Assembly: GCA_000432255.1 (NCBI GenBank) | Contig: HF989910.1 | Coordinates: 18,315 to 44,763 of the forward strand | Source of the DNA: Acholeplasma sp. CAG:878 | GTDB taxonomy: Bacteria; Bacillota_I; Bacilli_A; RF39; UBA660 | Direction: 5' to 3' | Length of the DNA stretch: 26,449 nt | Part shown: in pieces, positions 8,057 through 16,128 of the stretch | Layout of the letters: every line of letters begins with the position of its first letter | How positions within the stretch are numbered: position 1 is the stretch's first letter | Notes under the pieces: generated by a model | Told to the model about the DNA's origin: nothing | Databases searched by the model: none | The model's input: the letters and a program-made list of their open reading frames with translations, nothing else | Position numbers and translations under genes: made by a program

Positions 8057-9610
8057 CTAAAATTGTCCATAAATAAAGTCACTGGCATTATACCCATCAC
8101 CATAAATTCCTAATATTATTATTAACATTATTATTAAAGCAAATATCATAACTTGAAATATTTTTGGTATTTTTTTAAACAATTCAAAGGTGTTTTTTCC
8201 TTTTTCATTTAATATACCTAAAATTAAAATTACAACAACATACACTAATAAAATTATAAAATCTATTTTAAATAATCCATGATTTAATATACCACTATAT
8301 GAACCAGTAAAAATTGTTATAAACTTTTTAACAAAAATTTTTAATGTTTTACTTCTAAAAAGAAACATTCCAATAACAACAAAAAGGTTGGTTCTTAATA
8401 TTTGAAATAAATGATATTTTTTTGAATCGACATTTATTTTAAACGCGTTAATTATTTTATTTCCAATTGGCATAAATAATAGTCCTGCCATCATAATTAT
8501 GTAATAATACATTCCGTAGGCAACATATTTAAAACTAGCTCCGTGCCAAAGTCCATTAAATAACCAAACAAACAAAAGAGGAAATGCTACTGTTATAAAT
8601 TTTGCCAAATGCCCTTTCAAATACTTTCTGCACGCCATATTAACACTCATTGACATTTTTGATAATGAAACTGGATAAAATATATAGTCTTTTATCCATG
8701 AACCCAATGTAATATGCCATCTTTGCCAAAATTCTTGAATACTCTTAGAAAAAAAAGGACGATTAAAATTTTTTGATAAATCTATTGCAAATAGTTTTGC
8801 AGTACCGCTTACAATATCCATACAACCTTGGAACTCAGCATAAATCTGAAGTGTATATAGTATTCCCGCTAGAAAAACAGTAAACCCACCAAAGTTACCT
8901 TTAAAAACTTCGTTTACAAAAATTCCTGCCCTATCTGCTATAACTAGTTTTTTAAAAAATCCAATGACTATTAAACAAAACCCAGTTAATATATTAGAAA
9001 ATTCTAATTTATGAGAATCATATAATTGATTAGCAAGTTTATCAAACCTACCAATTGGTCCTTCAGTTATTTGTGGAAAAAAAGATACAAATAACGCAAC
9101 TTTGCCAATATTTTTAGTAGGTTCATATTTGTTTCTATAAACATCTATTACATAACTTATTGCTTGTAAAGTGTAATAAGATATTCCAAGTGGTAATAAA
9201 AATTTAAATTTTGGTATTTGATAGTTAAAACCAACATAATTAAGGTATCCATTAATACCTATAGATAAAAAATTAATATATTTAAGGAATACTAAAATAC
9301 CAAAATTAATAAATAATGTTGTAATTAATATAATTTTTTTATTCTTTTTAACTTCTTTTTTTAAAATCTTCTTTTCTTCGCTACTTATATCAACATTTAA
9401 TTTTTTATTTTCTCTTCCAAGTAATAAAGATGACAAATAAACGCTTAATGTACTAAGAATTAAAAATATTACTAGTTTTTTACTAGATAAAACATAAAAA
9501 GTATAACTGGCTATTAATAGTATTAACCACTTAAACTTTTTAGGTGAAATATAATAAATAATTACTATTGTTAAAACAAATAATAAATATTTTAATGATA
9601 CTAAAGACAT
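8057..9610 (-). CDS. MBOAT O-acyltransferase (DltB-like) with C-terminal DltX-like tail
   Basis: 517 residues, polytopic, with many hydrophobic segments (for example 6-21, 28-63, 93-118, 340-353, 366-380, 450-466, 487-503). MBOAT signatures are 'EFWQRWHITLGSWIKDYIF' (293-311) with H299 and 'FNGLWHGAS' (351-359) with the catalytic H356. It would carry the acyl group from the pantetheine arm of the carrier protein across the membrane. The extreme C-terminus reads 'SDFIYGQF' (510-517), close to the F-x-Y-x-x-F end of the small protein DltX, so a separate dltX is probably unnecessary. The ATG overlaps the carrier gene's stop (TAATG). The annotation as an AlgI/DltB-family enzyme is secure; the acyl substrate is not. 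Confidence 0.93.
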   Translation of the reverse strand: MSLVSLKYLLFVLTIVIIYYISPKKFKWLILLIASYTFYVLSSKKLVIFLILSTLSVYLSSLLLGRENKKLNVDISSEEKKILKKEVKKNKKIILITTLFINFGILVFLKYINFLSIGINGYLNYVGFNYQIPKFKFLLPLGISYYTLQAISYVIDVYRNKYEPTKNIGKVALFVSFFPQITEGPIGRFDKLANQLYDSHKLEFSNILTGFCLIVIGFFKKLVIADRAGIFVNEVFKGNFGGFTVFLAGILYTLQIYAEFQGCMDIVSGTAKLFAIDLSKNFNRPFFSKSIQEFWQRWHITLGSWIKDYIFYPVSLSKMSMSVNMACRKYLKGHLAKFITVAFPLLFVWLFNGLWHGASFKYVAYGMYYYIIMMAGLLFMPIGNKIINAFKINVDSKKYHLFQILRTNLFVVIGMFLFRSKTLKIFVKKFITIFTGSYSGILNHGLFKIDFIILLVYVVVILILGILNEKGKNTFELFKKIPKIFQVMIFALIIMLIIILGIYGDGYNASDFIYGQF

Positions 9611-9837
9611 TATTCACCTTTTAATCTTAAAATAGTATCGTATAAAGATTTTGCAGAATTAAAATTTTCAGGACTAACTTCTGAAACTTCAAACTCCACA
9701 TCAAATTCTTGACTTATAAGTGATATTAAAGTAACAACATCGAATGAATCGATAATTCCATTTTCTACTAAACCAACTTCGTTTTTAAAATCAACTCCCG
9801 GTTTAACGCTTTCTAAGATTTCTAATAATTTTTCCAT
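9610..9837 (-). CDS. DltC-like acyl/aminoacyl carrier protein
   Basis: 75 residues, acidic and helical, the size of DltC and acyl carrier proteins. The attachment motif is 'GIIDSFDVVTLI' (27-38), with S31 as the phosphopantetheine site. It should be loaded by the adenylation enzyme encoded immediately upstream, primed by the Sfp-type transferase at 6538-7005, and unloaded by the MBOAT protein. Its ATG directly abuts the adenylation gene's stop, and its SD (GAGGAGG) lies inside that gene. The DSF context is closer to DltC than to fatty-acid ACP (DSL), though the distinction is not absolute. Confidence 0.9.
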   Translation of the reverse strand: MEKLLEILESVKPGVDFKNEVGLVENGIIDSFDVVTLISLISQEFDVEFEVSEVSPENFNSAKSLYDTILRLKGE

Positions 9838-11343
9838 TTATATTTCCTCCTCGTAATTCTTTAATAAATTTCTATCTATTTTTCCATTTGCGTTATGTGG
9901 CATTTGTTTTAATTTTATTATTTTATTTGGACACATATATTGAGGTAATTTTAGTTTTGCAAATTTTAAAACATCTTCATCAGTTAGTTTTTCTGATTGA
10001 TAAAACAAAACTATTTTATTATCACGATATATACATGCACACGAAATAATTCCTTCTAATGAATTTATATTAGTTTCAATTTCTCCTAATTCAATTCTAT
10101 ACCCCATATGTTTGATTTGAAAATCTTTTCTTGATAAATAAATTAATTCTCCATGCTCATTATATTTAACGATATCTCCTGTTCTATAAATTAATTCAGG
10201 ATAACATTTATTTAATGGATTTTGTGTGAATACAGCACTTGTTTTTTCTAAATTGTTATAGTATCCACTTGCTAAAAAGGACCCTCTTACACATAATTCT
10301 CCCTCTTCACCATCTTTAGCTTGTGTATTATCATCTTTAATAATCATAATACCACAATTATCACAATTTTTTCCGATTGGAAGAGTGTTACAATCATCAA
10401 ATTCTCTATCAACAATATAATATGTACAAATATCCGTTAACTCTGTTGGACCAAACAAATTAGCAAATAAAGCATCAGGTATTGCTTTTATCCAAACATT
10501 TAATTGTTTAACAGGCATAACCTCTCCTGCAAATAAAATCTTTTTCAAATAAAGTGGTTTAATTGTATCGAAAGTTTTTAGATTTGCAACAATACTTAAA
10601 GCTGAAGGCACCCAATAAATTGTATTAATTTTTTTCTCATTTAAAAATTCAATTAATTTTAATGGGAATGAGAAAAACATTTTTGGAATGATATAAAATG
10701 TAGCACCACTTATAATTGTAGAATAAATATCAGAAACTGACATACTAAAATAAAATGGAGTTTGACTACCAAAAATAGTATTTTCGTTTATATCAAACGT
10801 TTCTTTATACCAATTAGCATATGCTATAACAGATTTATGAGTTATAACAGTTCCTTTTGGATTTCCTGTCGAACCAGATGTAAATAACACGTATAATGGG
10901 TCTGTGTCAATCATTTTTTCTCTTACTTTTAATAATTTTTCGTCATCGATGGATTTTAACATTTCTTCAAAGACATATAGTTTTAAATTATTATTAATAC
11001 TAACCGCTTTATCGTAATTCTTTTTATCAGTAATCATTATTTTAGCATCTAATGTATTTAATATTAAATTTATTCTATCAATAGGCATTTGTGTATCTAT
11101 TATTACATAAAAATTCCCACTATATACGATTCCAAACATACTTGATAAACAATTAACAGTCTTGTCAATAAATATAACAATTGGATTATTTTCAATATTG
11201 TTTTCAAGTAATGATGTTCCCACCATTTTTGCTTCTTTCAAAAAATTTTCATAAGTTATTTCTCTTACATTATCAGCAAAAATTATTTTTGAAGGAAAAT
11301 TCAAAGTTGTTTCTTCTAAATAAGATAATATATTTTTTTTCAT
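9838..11343 (-). CDS. DltA-like carrier-protein ligase (adenylation enzyme) with altered substrate pocket
   Basis: 501 residues, the length of DltA, an ANL-superfamily adenylation enzyme that activates an acid with ATP and loads it on the carrier protein. Core motifs are 'FTSGSTGNPKG' (154-164), 'NLFGPTE' (295-301), 'YRTGD' (386-390), 'GYRIELGEIE' (414-423) and 'NGKIDR' with K488. The A4 segment reads 'FYFSMSVSD' (197-205). Serine 200 stands where DltA and PheA have the Asp that holds the substrate alpha-amino group. 'FAGE' (271-274) has Ala where DltA has the Cys tied to D-Ala selection. The acid loaded is therefore uncertain, and the symbol dltA is withheld. The ATG at 11343 has SD AAGGGTGA and heads the operon. 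Confidence 0.85.
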   Translation of the reverse strand: MKKNILSYLEETTLNFPSKIIFADNVREITYENFLKEAKMVGTSLLENNIENNPIVIFIDKTVNCLSSMFGIVYSGNFYVIIDTQMPIDRINLILNTLDAKIMITDKKNYDKAVSINNNLKLYVFEEMLKSIDDEKLLKVREKMIDTDPLYVLFTSGSTGNPKGTVITHKSVIAYANWYKETFDINENTIFGSQTPFYFSMSVSDIYSTIISGATFYIIPKMFFSFPLKLIEFLNEKKINTIYWVPSALSIVANLKTFDTIKPLYLKKILFAGEVMPVKQLNVWIKAIPDALFANLFGPTELTDICTYYIVDREFDDCNTLPIGKNCDNCGIMIIKDDNTQAKDGEEGELCVRGSFLASGYYNNLEKTSAVFTQNPLNKCYPELIYRTGDIVKYNEHGELIYLSRKDFQIKHMGYRIELGEIETNINSLEGIISCACIYRDNKIVLFYQSEKLTDEDVLKFAKLKLPQYMCPNKIIKLKQMPHNANGKIDRNLLKNYEEEI

Positions 11344-11387
11344 AATTCACCCTTTCTAAAAAGCACAAAAAAGCCATGGATTTTCAT
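11340..11387 (-). other. Possible 15-codon leader ORF overlapping the adenylation gene start
   Basis: A minus-strand ATG at 11387 opens a 15-residue frame (MKIHGFFVLFRKGEL) whose TGA overlaps the ATG of the next gene as ATGA. No good SD precedes it. It shows no DltX features. It could couple translation or be chance. Confidence 0.15.
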
Positions 11388-11431
11388 CTAGAACTTTTTA
11401 AATATAAACAATAAAATTGGTGGGTTAAATG

Positions 11432-11439
11432 CCCCCCCC
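11432..11439. repeat. C8 homopolymer tract (G8 on minus strand)
   Basis: Eight consecutive C, flanked by single G on both sides, in an otherwise very AT-rich intergenic region. It lies about 90 nt upstream of the adenylation gene start and just downstream of a minus-strand TTGACA. G/C runs this long are rare in such DNA and are a classic substrate for slipped-strand variation. Confidence 0.9.
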
Positions 11440-11443
11440 GAGA

Positions 11444-11460
11444 GTTAACATGTTGTCAAC
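11444..11460. promoter_or_regulatory. Imperfect palindrome, possible operator
   Basis: The arms GTTAACA (11444-11450) and TGTCAAC (11454-11460) match in 6 of 7 positions around a TGT centre, four bases beyond the C8 tract. The right arm contains the minus-strand TTGACA. This is a plausible repressor site for the envelope operon, with no identified binding protein. Confidence 0.35.
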
Positions 11461-11649
11461 ATTATTTAATTTAGTCATATAACCACATCCAAATCTTAAG
11501 TTTTATCTCATAAAATATTAATATCATTATAAGTATAAACTATTTTTTAGTATTATGCAAGAAAAATAATGTATAATTTAAAGTTTTTAAGTATTATTAC
11601 TAGACTATTAAACTATAATTTGGTAAAATACCTACTAGGAAGTGAGAAT

Positions 11650-12645
11650 GTGAAAGTTACTATATTAGGAGCTGGTGCTTATGGATTAGCACTTGCGACA
11701 ATGGCAAAAATTAATGAACATAATATTACTATATGGTCAAGAAATCAGGTGGAATTAGATGAATTAGAACAAAAGCACACTAACAAAAGAGTTTTACCAA
11801 ATTATATACTACCTAACGGTATTGAATATACTAATAATTTAAGAAAATCAGTTAAAAATTCAGACCTAATAATTTTTGCAGTTCCTGCTGGAGCGGTTGA
11901 TGAAGTATCTAAAAATCTTAAAAAATATTATAAAGAACAAGCAATATGTATTGCAAGTAAGGGTATTGAACAAGATACATGTCTATTCGTTGCTGATGTT
12001 TTAAAAAAACAAATTGATACCGATAAAATTGCTGTTATATCTGGCCCTAGTTTTGCAATCGATATCGTTAAATTAATACCCATTGGATTATCACTTGGTA
12101 GCTTAGTACCTGAAGTAAGAAAAATAGTAAAAGATGCTTTAGAAAATCAATATATGATTTTTGAGGAATGTGAAGACATAATAGGAATAGAAGTATGTGG
12201 TTCTGTTAAAAATATTATTGCAATTGCCGCTGGTATTATTGATGGATTAGGACTTCCAGAATCAACACAAGCTATGTTTATAACAAAAGCACTAAATGAT
12301 ATGAAAGAAATAATCGTAGCTTTAGGTGGTAATGAAGATACTATACTTACATATGCTGGATTTGGTGATTTACTGTTAACAGCAACAAGTATAAAAAGCA
12401 GAAACTTTAGATTCGGAAAAATGCTTGGTGAAGGACAACCTAAAGAAATCATTGATAGTTACATTGAAAACACTACAATTGAAGGATTATATACATTAAA
12501 ATCAATTTATAAATTATTAAATAATAAAAATGTAACAATACCAATTATAGATTTAATTTATGATATAGTGTTTAATAGAAAAGAACCAAGTGAAATAAAA
12601 GAAGCATTAACAAGTAGACAAAAAACGATTAAAAAAAGCAAATAA
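11650..12645 (+). CDS. gpsA: NAD(P)-dependent glycerol-3-phosphate dehydrogenase
   Basis: Makes sn-glycerol-3-phosphate from dihydroxyacetone phosphate for phospholipid, and probably for glycerol-phosphate polymers. The chosen start is GTG at 11650, preceded by SD AGGAAGTGA, giving 331 residues, the usual GpsA length. An in-frame ATG at 11569 would add 27 residues unlike the family. The Rossmann motif 'ILGAGAYG' begins at residue 5, with glycines at 7, 9 and 12. Other family blocks are 'IASKGIE', 'VISGPSFA', 'CGSVKNIIAIAAGI' (with the conserved Lys) and 'SRNFRFGKML'. It is transcribed away from the teichoic-acid-like operon. That operon would use its product via CDP-glycerol if the polymer is glycerol-based. 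It ends inside a bidirectional terminator. Confidence 0.95.
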   Translation: MKVTILGAGAYGLALATMAKINEHNITIWSRNQVELDELEQKHTNKRVLPNYILPNGIEYTNNLRKSVKNSDLIIFAVPAGAVDEVSKNLKKYYKEQAICIASKGIEQDTCLFVADVLKKQIDTDKIAVISGPSFAIDIVKLIPIGLSLGSLVPEVRKIVKDALENQYMIFEECEDIIGIEVCGSVKNIIAIAAGIIDGLGLPESTQAMFITKALNDMKEIIVALGGNEDTILTYAGFGDLLLTATSIKSRNFRFGKMLGEGQPKEIIDSYIENTTIEGLYTLKSIYKLLNNKNVTIPIIDLIYDIVFNRKEPSEIKEALTSRQKTIKKSK

Positions 12646-12662
12646 AAGTATTTGCTTTTTTT
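12631..12662. terminator. Bidirectional intrinsic terminator
   Basis: The stem AAAAAAGCAAATA (12632-12644), a loop of AAAG and the complement TATTTGCTTTTTT (from 12649) give an A-tract/T-tract hairpin usable from both sides. It contains the gpsA stop codon and touches the stop of the convergent gene at 12661. Confidence 0.9.
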
Positions 12663-13971
12663 ATTCTTTATTAACTACTTTCATTGTTCTATCTAATAAT
12701 TCTTTGTTTTTATTTTTAATATTAATAATTATTACTATAAAAACAATATATGACATTATAATAAAACTAAACATTCCAATTATAATATAATAGTATAATT
12801 GTTCATTATTACTAACTTCCACTACTTTTTCAAATCTCTGAATGCTATTCTCAACACTATCATATTTGTAAAAATCAGTTTTTCCTGTTGCAACATTCAT
12901 ACCATACAATAATGGAAACTCATAGTTTTCATTTTTATATGCGACATAAACTTCATCACCTATTTTAATACTACTAGTAGTATATCCTTCTTTTATTTCA
13001 CTTGGTTCACTAATAACAAAAAATGTATTTCCGAATGTGATTTCCCTATACTCTTTAAAATCAGTTCCATCATAAATAAATAACTTAGAATTACCATCTT
13101 CATCTTTTAATCCTACTAAAGTATATTTAGTTGTCTTGCTAGTATAACTTGGAACTTCTTCCTCACCAATGTTAGTTTTAGATAATTCATAATACATATT
13201 AACTTTAGGAAGTTGTTCTTCTTTTCTAATAACTAAGTACTTTTTGTTATTAACTTCTACTTCAATTGGATTAAGTTCTTTAACTGTGACATCGATTGTA
13301 TAAGTTTTTGTACTTCCGTTTTGAGCGACAACGACTATATCTATTTTGTTATTTCCTTCACTGACATTAATTACACCAGTACCACTTACTCTAGACCTAG
13401 AATCTTCCTTTGTAGCTGATACTTTAATACTTTCAGTTCCATTTGGAACTTCTAATGTATAACTAGTTTTGGTTTTGTCAAAAGTTGGACTTATACTATA
13501 TCCTTCAACTGAAAGACTAGATAAATAATTGTTCTTACTATATCCCGCTTCAATTTCGGCTCTTGTTTTTAATGTTAAATTTACTTTGCCATTAACTGGC
13601 GCTACACCTTCTTCACTATATAAATATACTGAAGAATTTTTAATTTGAACTGATGCACTACCGCTAGATTTAGCTTTAAATGTAAATGTATAGGTTTTAC
13701 TTTTTTCGTTAGAACTTCCAACGACATCACGAACATATAATCCACCGAATGAACTATCAGTTAAACTTAAATTTGAAGTTGGTACTACATCAAATGTCCA
13801 TGAACCTAAAGGTTCATTAGATGACACTTTAACTGTAATTCTAACTGTTTCTCCTACAATTACTTGTGATTTGTTAGCAGTAACACTAATACTAGCGCTA
13901 GCAGCACTAATATTTTTAATAAACAATAAACTAAATAATACTGTACATATAACATAACTAATTTTTTTCAT
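12661..13971 (-). CDS. Membrane-anchored surface protein with cohesin-like and cadherin-like beta-sandwich domains
   Basis: 436 residues. The signal peptide spans 1-24 (cleavage near ISAASA). Residues about 25-135 form a beta-sandwich with the run of a cohesin domain ('SVTANKSQVIVGETVRITVK', then 'TYTFTFKAKSSGSASVQIKN'). Residues about 148-230 are a cadherin-like beta-sandwich repeat ('YLSSLSVEGYSISPTFDKTK', 'NKIDIVVVAQNGSTKTYTI'). Residues 232-385 are an unassigned extracellular region. A single membrane helix lies at 392-416 with a short Lys-rich cytoplasmic tail. It starts 9 nt after the stop of the dockerin-bearing autolysin gene, with SD TAGGAGA, so the two form an operon. A natural reading is a membrane scaffold that holds the autolysin through cohesin-dockerin contact. 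The cohesin call is by pattern, not by search. Confidence 0.75.
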   Translation of the reverse strand: MKKISYVICTVLFSLLFIKNISAASASISVTANKSQVIVGETVRITVKVSSNEPLGSWTFDVVPTSNLSLTDSSFGGLYVRDVVGSSNEKSKTYTFTFKAKSSGSASVQIKNSSVYLYSEEGVAPVNGKVNLTLKTRAEIEAGYSKNNYLSSLSVEGYSISPTFDKTKTSYTLEVPNGTESIKVSATKEDSRSRVSGTGVINVSEGNNKIDIVVVAQNGSTKTYTIDVTVKELNPIEVEVNNKKYLVIRKEEQLPKVNMYYELSKTNIGEEEVPSYTSKTTKYTLVGLKDEDGNSKLFIYDGTDFKEYREITFGNTFFVISEPSEIKEGYTTSSIKIGDEVYVAYKNENYEFPLLYGMNVATGKTDFYKYDSVENSIQRFEKVVEVSNNEQLYYYIIIGMFSFIIMSYIVFIVIIINIKNKNKELLDRTMKVVNKE

Positions 13972-13979
13972 AAAATCTC

Positions 13980-16013
13980 CTATCTACTAATATTAATTGA
14001 ACCTAATAAATGTTTTTTAACTAATAGTAAATCTAATATGTCAACCTTACCATCCTTATTAACATCACTAGATTCTAATTGTTCACTAGATAAATTAATT
14101 GAATTTAATAAATATTTTTGAATTCTAAGTAAATCTAATATGGTAATTTCTCCATCACCATTATTGTCGCCATATATAACTACTTTAAACGATTTTGATT
14201 CTTCATTAAAGGAAATAATAATCTCATAACCAGTTCCTAAGTTACCATCTTTAACTATTTTCCCTTCAGTATTTTTTACTACAAATTCAACTTCACTATT
14301 AACTTTATCAATAACATCAACTACATCATCATATGATGTTAGTCCTAAAGCATATTTATCAAAGTTTCTCCTTAATTCTTTTAATATATCATCTAACTTA
14401 ATTTCCTCTTCACTTTCTAACCTTGTAACATTGATTTCATAAGTTAGTTTATCTCCGTTAGCAGCTGTTACAACAATTTTTACAACTTGACTATTACTTT
14501 TTATTTCGATTTCTCCAGTACCAGTTATAGTTGCTTTATTATTTTTAGGTGTTGCTTCTATATTTATGGTTTTAGTTAAAGCTGGTATTGTTATACTGTA
14601 TTTAGTTTTTAACCCGTCGAAATTTGTTATACTCTTACCATCAATTACTAAAGTTTTCAAATAATTAATTGGGCTTTCCTTTGAAGGAAGTGTTGTGATT
14701 TCTGGCATATCTTCATACACAGGAATTGTAAAATCGTATTCTTTTTGATACATTGCTGAACCTGAATTTTTTAAATAAGCATCATATGTATTTCTTCCTT
14801 CAGAATATGGAGCTTGAACATTTTGTTGATATTGATGAGCTAGGCATGTTCTCCATCCTTTACACCCTATATCAAACTTTTGTAAATACAAAGTATATTG
14901 ACCTTGTTGTATATATTCTTTACTTATAATATATGCACCTTGAGTAATTGCTTTATATTCACTATTCCATCCCTTATCTTTAGCATATTTTAAGCCATTA
15001 TAAACAACATCATTACCACTTGCTCCTATGTTATAGAAATTATAATAACCAGTAAACTCACTATATTTAGAATACTTTTCAATATCTTTTTGACTATTTG
15101 TTGGCGGGTATTTTCCTAACACTAAATCACTTCTTGTCGTTCCTACTTCTTGAATAATACGACTAGCTATAAAATATGGACTAGTACTATTACTTATTGC
15201 AGCATCCATAATCGCATCAGAAAACTTTTTAGTACTATTATCAACAAAGTTATTAGCCATAAAACTTCCTCTTAAAATGTCCTCAACGCCATCAATTGTA
15301 TGGTTTTTTGGCAAATATTTTAATGTTTCAAACATAAATACATCAGTTTCATTTAAGAAATTTCTAGGGTCTAGGTAATACATCAAAACTTTTTCACTTA
15401 CAGCATACCAGTTCTTACCCCCACCGCTATAATTATTTTTAAAAGAATTAGTATTGTAATTATAACTACTTAATAATTTCCAACCATCACGACTATTATT
15501 AGAATCCCAAAGTAAATTTTTACCTTCTGTAAATTCTCCAGATACAACTTCACTAAAAGTCATCAGTTTTCCACTTTGCCAAGTTGCATGGATTGGAGTG
15601 AAACTGGCATTTGGATAACGATTGTGTAATATTTTTAATGCTTCATGGTAACTTTCGGGAAATTGTTTTAAAACTTCCTCAAAGTTTTTAGTATCTTCTT
15701 CTGTAGATGTACTATCAACTAAGATAAAGTTGCTACAGGCATAACCATATCCAGTATCACTATATTGATATAATATTTTATACCACACCTTACTTGCACA
15801 CGTATCTTTTGAATCGTTTGATTTAACAGTTTCTAATATTGTAACTGTTCTTCCGTTTGCTAAGCCGTCATCTATTGTACTAGAATTAGTAGTTGGCATA
15901 CTTCTTACCTTTATTCCATTAATAGCAGTAACTTTTCCAGTTAGGTTTTGAGCAGAAGCACTAGGTAGGTATAATAAAAATAGACAAATAAATACTAAAA
16001 TATACTTTTTCAT
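13980..16013 (-). CDS. Secreted SH3/N-acetylglucosaminidase autolysin with cadherin-like domain and dockerin
   Basis: 677 residues. The signal peptide is 1-21. A bacterial SH3-like domain at about 25-100 ('GIKVRSMPTTNSS') would bind wall. A glucosaminidase domain at about 265-405 has 'SPYFIASRIIQEVG', with E289 as likely catalytic acid, and 'YYNFYNIGASG' (323-333). It would cut the GlcNAc-MurNAc backbone of peptidoglycan. A cadherin-like sandwich follows at 450-530 ('YLKTLVIDGKSI'). The C-terminus is a type I dockerin with two calcium loops, 'DNNGDGEITILD' (616-627) and 'DVNKDGKVDILD' (650-661), each followed by a Leu-rich helix. Dockerins bind cohesins, and the next gene encodes a cohesin-like, membrane-anchored partner. 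The start ATG has SD AGGTGAG. Confidence 0.9.
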   Translation of the reverse strand: MKKYILVFICLFLLYLPSASAQNLTGKVTAINGIKVRSMPTTNSSTIDDGLANGRTVTILETVKSNDSKDTCASKVWYKILYQYSDTGYGYACSNFILVDSTSTEEDTKNFEEVLKQFPESYHEALKILHNRYPNASFTPIHATWQSGKLMTFSEVVSGEFTEGKNLLWDSNNSRDGWKLLSSYNYNTNSFKNNYSGGGKNWYAVSEKVLMYYLDPRNFLNETDVFMFETLKYLPKNHTIDGVEDILRGSFMANNFVDNSTKKFSDAIMDAAISNSTSPYFIASRIIQEVGTTRSDLVLGKYPPTNSQKDIEKYSKYSEFTGYYNFYNIGASGNDVVYNGLKYAKDKGWNSEYKAITQGAYIISKEYIQQGQYTLYLQKFDIGCKGWRTCLAHQYQQNVQAPYSEGRNTYDAYLKNSGSAMYQKEYDFTIPVYEDMPEITTLPSKESPINYLKTLVIDGKSITNFDGLKTKYSITIPALTKTINIEATPKNNKATITGTGEIEIKSNSQVVKIVVTAANGDKLTYEINVTRLESEEEIKLDDILKELRRNFDKYALGLTSYDDVVDVIDKVNSEVEFVVKNTEGKIVKDGNLGTGYEIIISFNEESKSFKVVIYGDNNGDGEITILDLLRIQKYLLNSINLSSEQLESSDVNKDGKVDILDLLLVKKHLLGSINISR

Positions 16014-16034
16014 ATCTCACCTACTTACTAAGTA

Positions 16035-16043
16035 ATTATATCA
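16035..16043 (-). promoter_or_regulatory. Extended -10 promoter for the autolysin operon
   Basis: On the minus strand this reads TGATATAAT, a perfect extended -10, about 22 nt before the ATG at 16013 and just ahead of SD AGGTGAG. The -35 region (TGTACT) is weak. Confidence 0.55.
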
Positions 16044-16096
16044 AAAATTCGACAAAAAGTACACTTTTATATTTACATTACCATATTTTTACATAT

Positions 16097-16126
16097 AAAA
16101 AGGAAACCGTAATCCTACGAGTTTCC
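16097..16126 (-). terminator. Orphan terminator-like hairpin between divergent promoters
   Basis: On the minus strand GGAAAC-(T)-CGTA pairs with TACG-GTTTCC around a GGAT loop (one bulged T) and is followed by TTTTT (16101-16097). It is a good rho-independent terminator, but no minus-strand gene lies to its right. It would end either a very short RNA started near 16160-16180 or stray antisense transcription from the plus-strand gene. Confidence 0.6.
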
Positions 16127-16128
16127 TA

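Larger units (their letters stand above)
11344..11649. promoter_or_regulatory. Divergent intergenic region between envelope operon and gpsA
   Basis: This stretch must hold the promoters of the leftward 11-kb operon and of rightward gpsA. For gpsA, TATAAT at 11614-11619 is the best -10, but its -35 is poor. On the minus strand a TTGACA lies at 11454-11459 without a good -10 at 16-18 nt. The region contains a C8 run, an imperfect palindrome and a possible leader ORF, listed separately. No RNA gene was recognised. The plus-strand frame continues open upstream of gpsA to 11569 but looks non-coding. Confidence 0.55.

Noticed and set aside
11569..11649. 27-residue N-terminal extension of gpsA from ATG 11569
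   Set aside because: There is no SD at that ATG. A GTG at 11650 with AGGAAGTGA gives the normal length and places the Rossmann motif at residue 5.
12147..12452. 101-codon minus-strand frame opposite gpsA
   Set aside because: It is antisense to conserved GpsA motifs, with no SD or domain.
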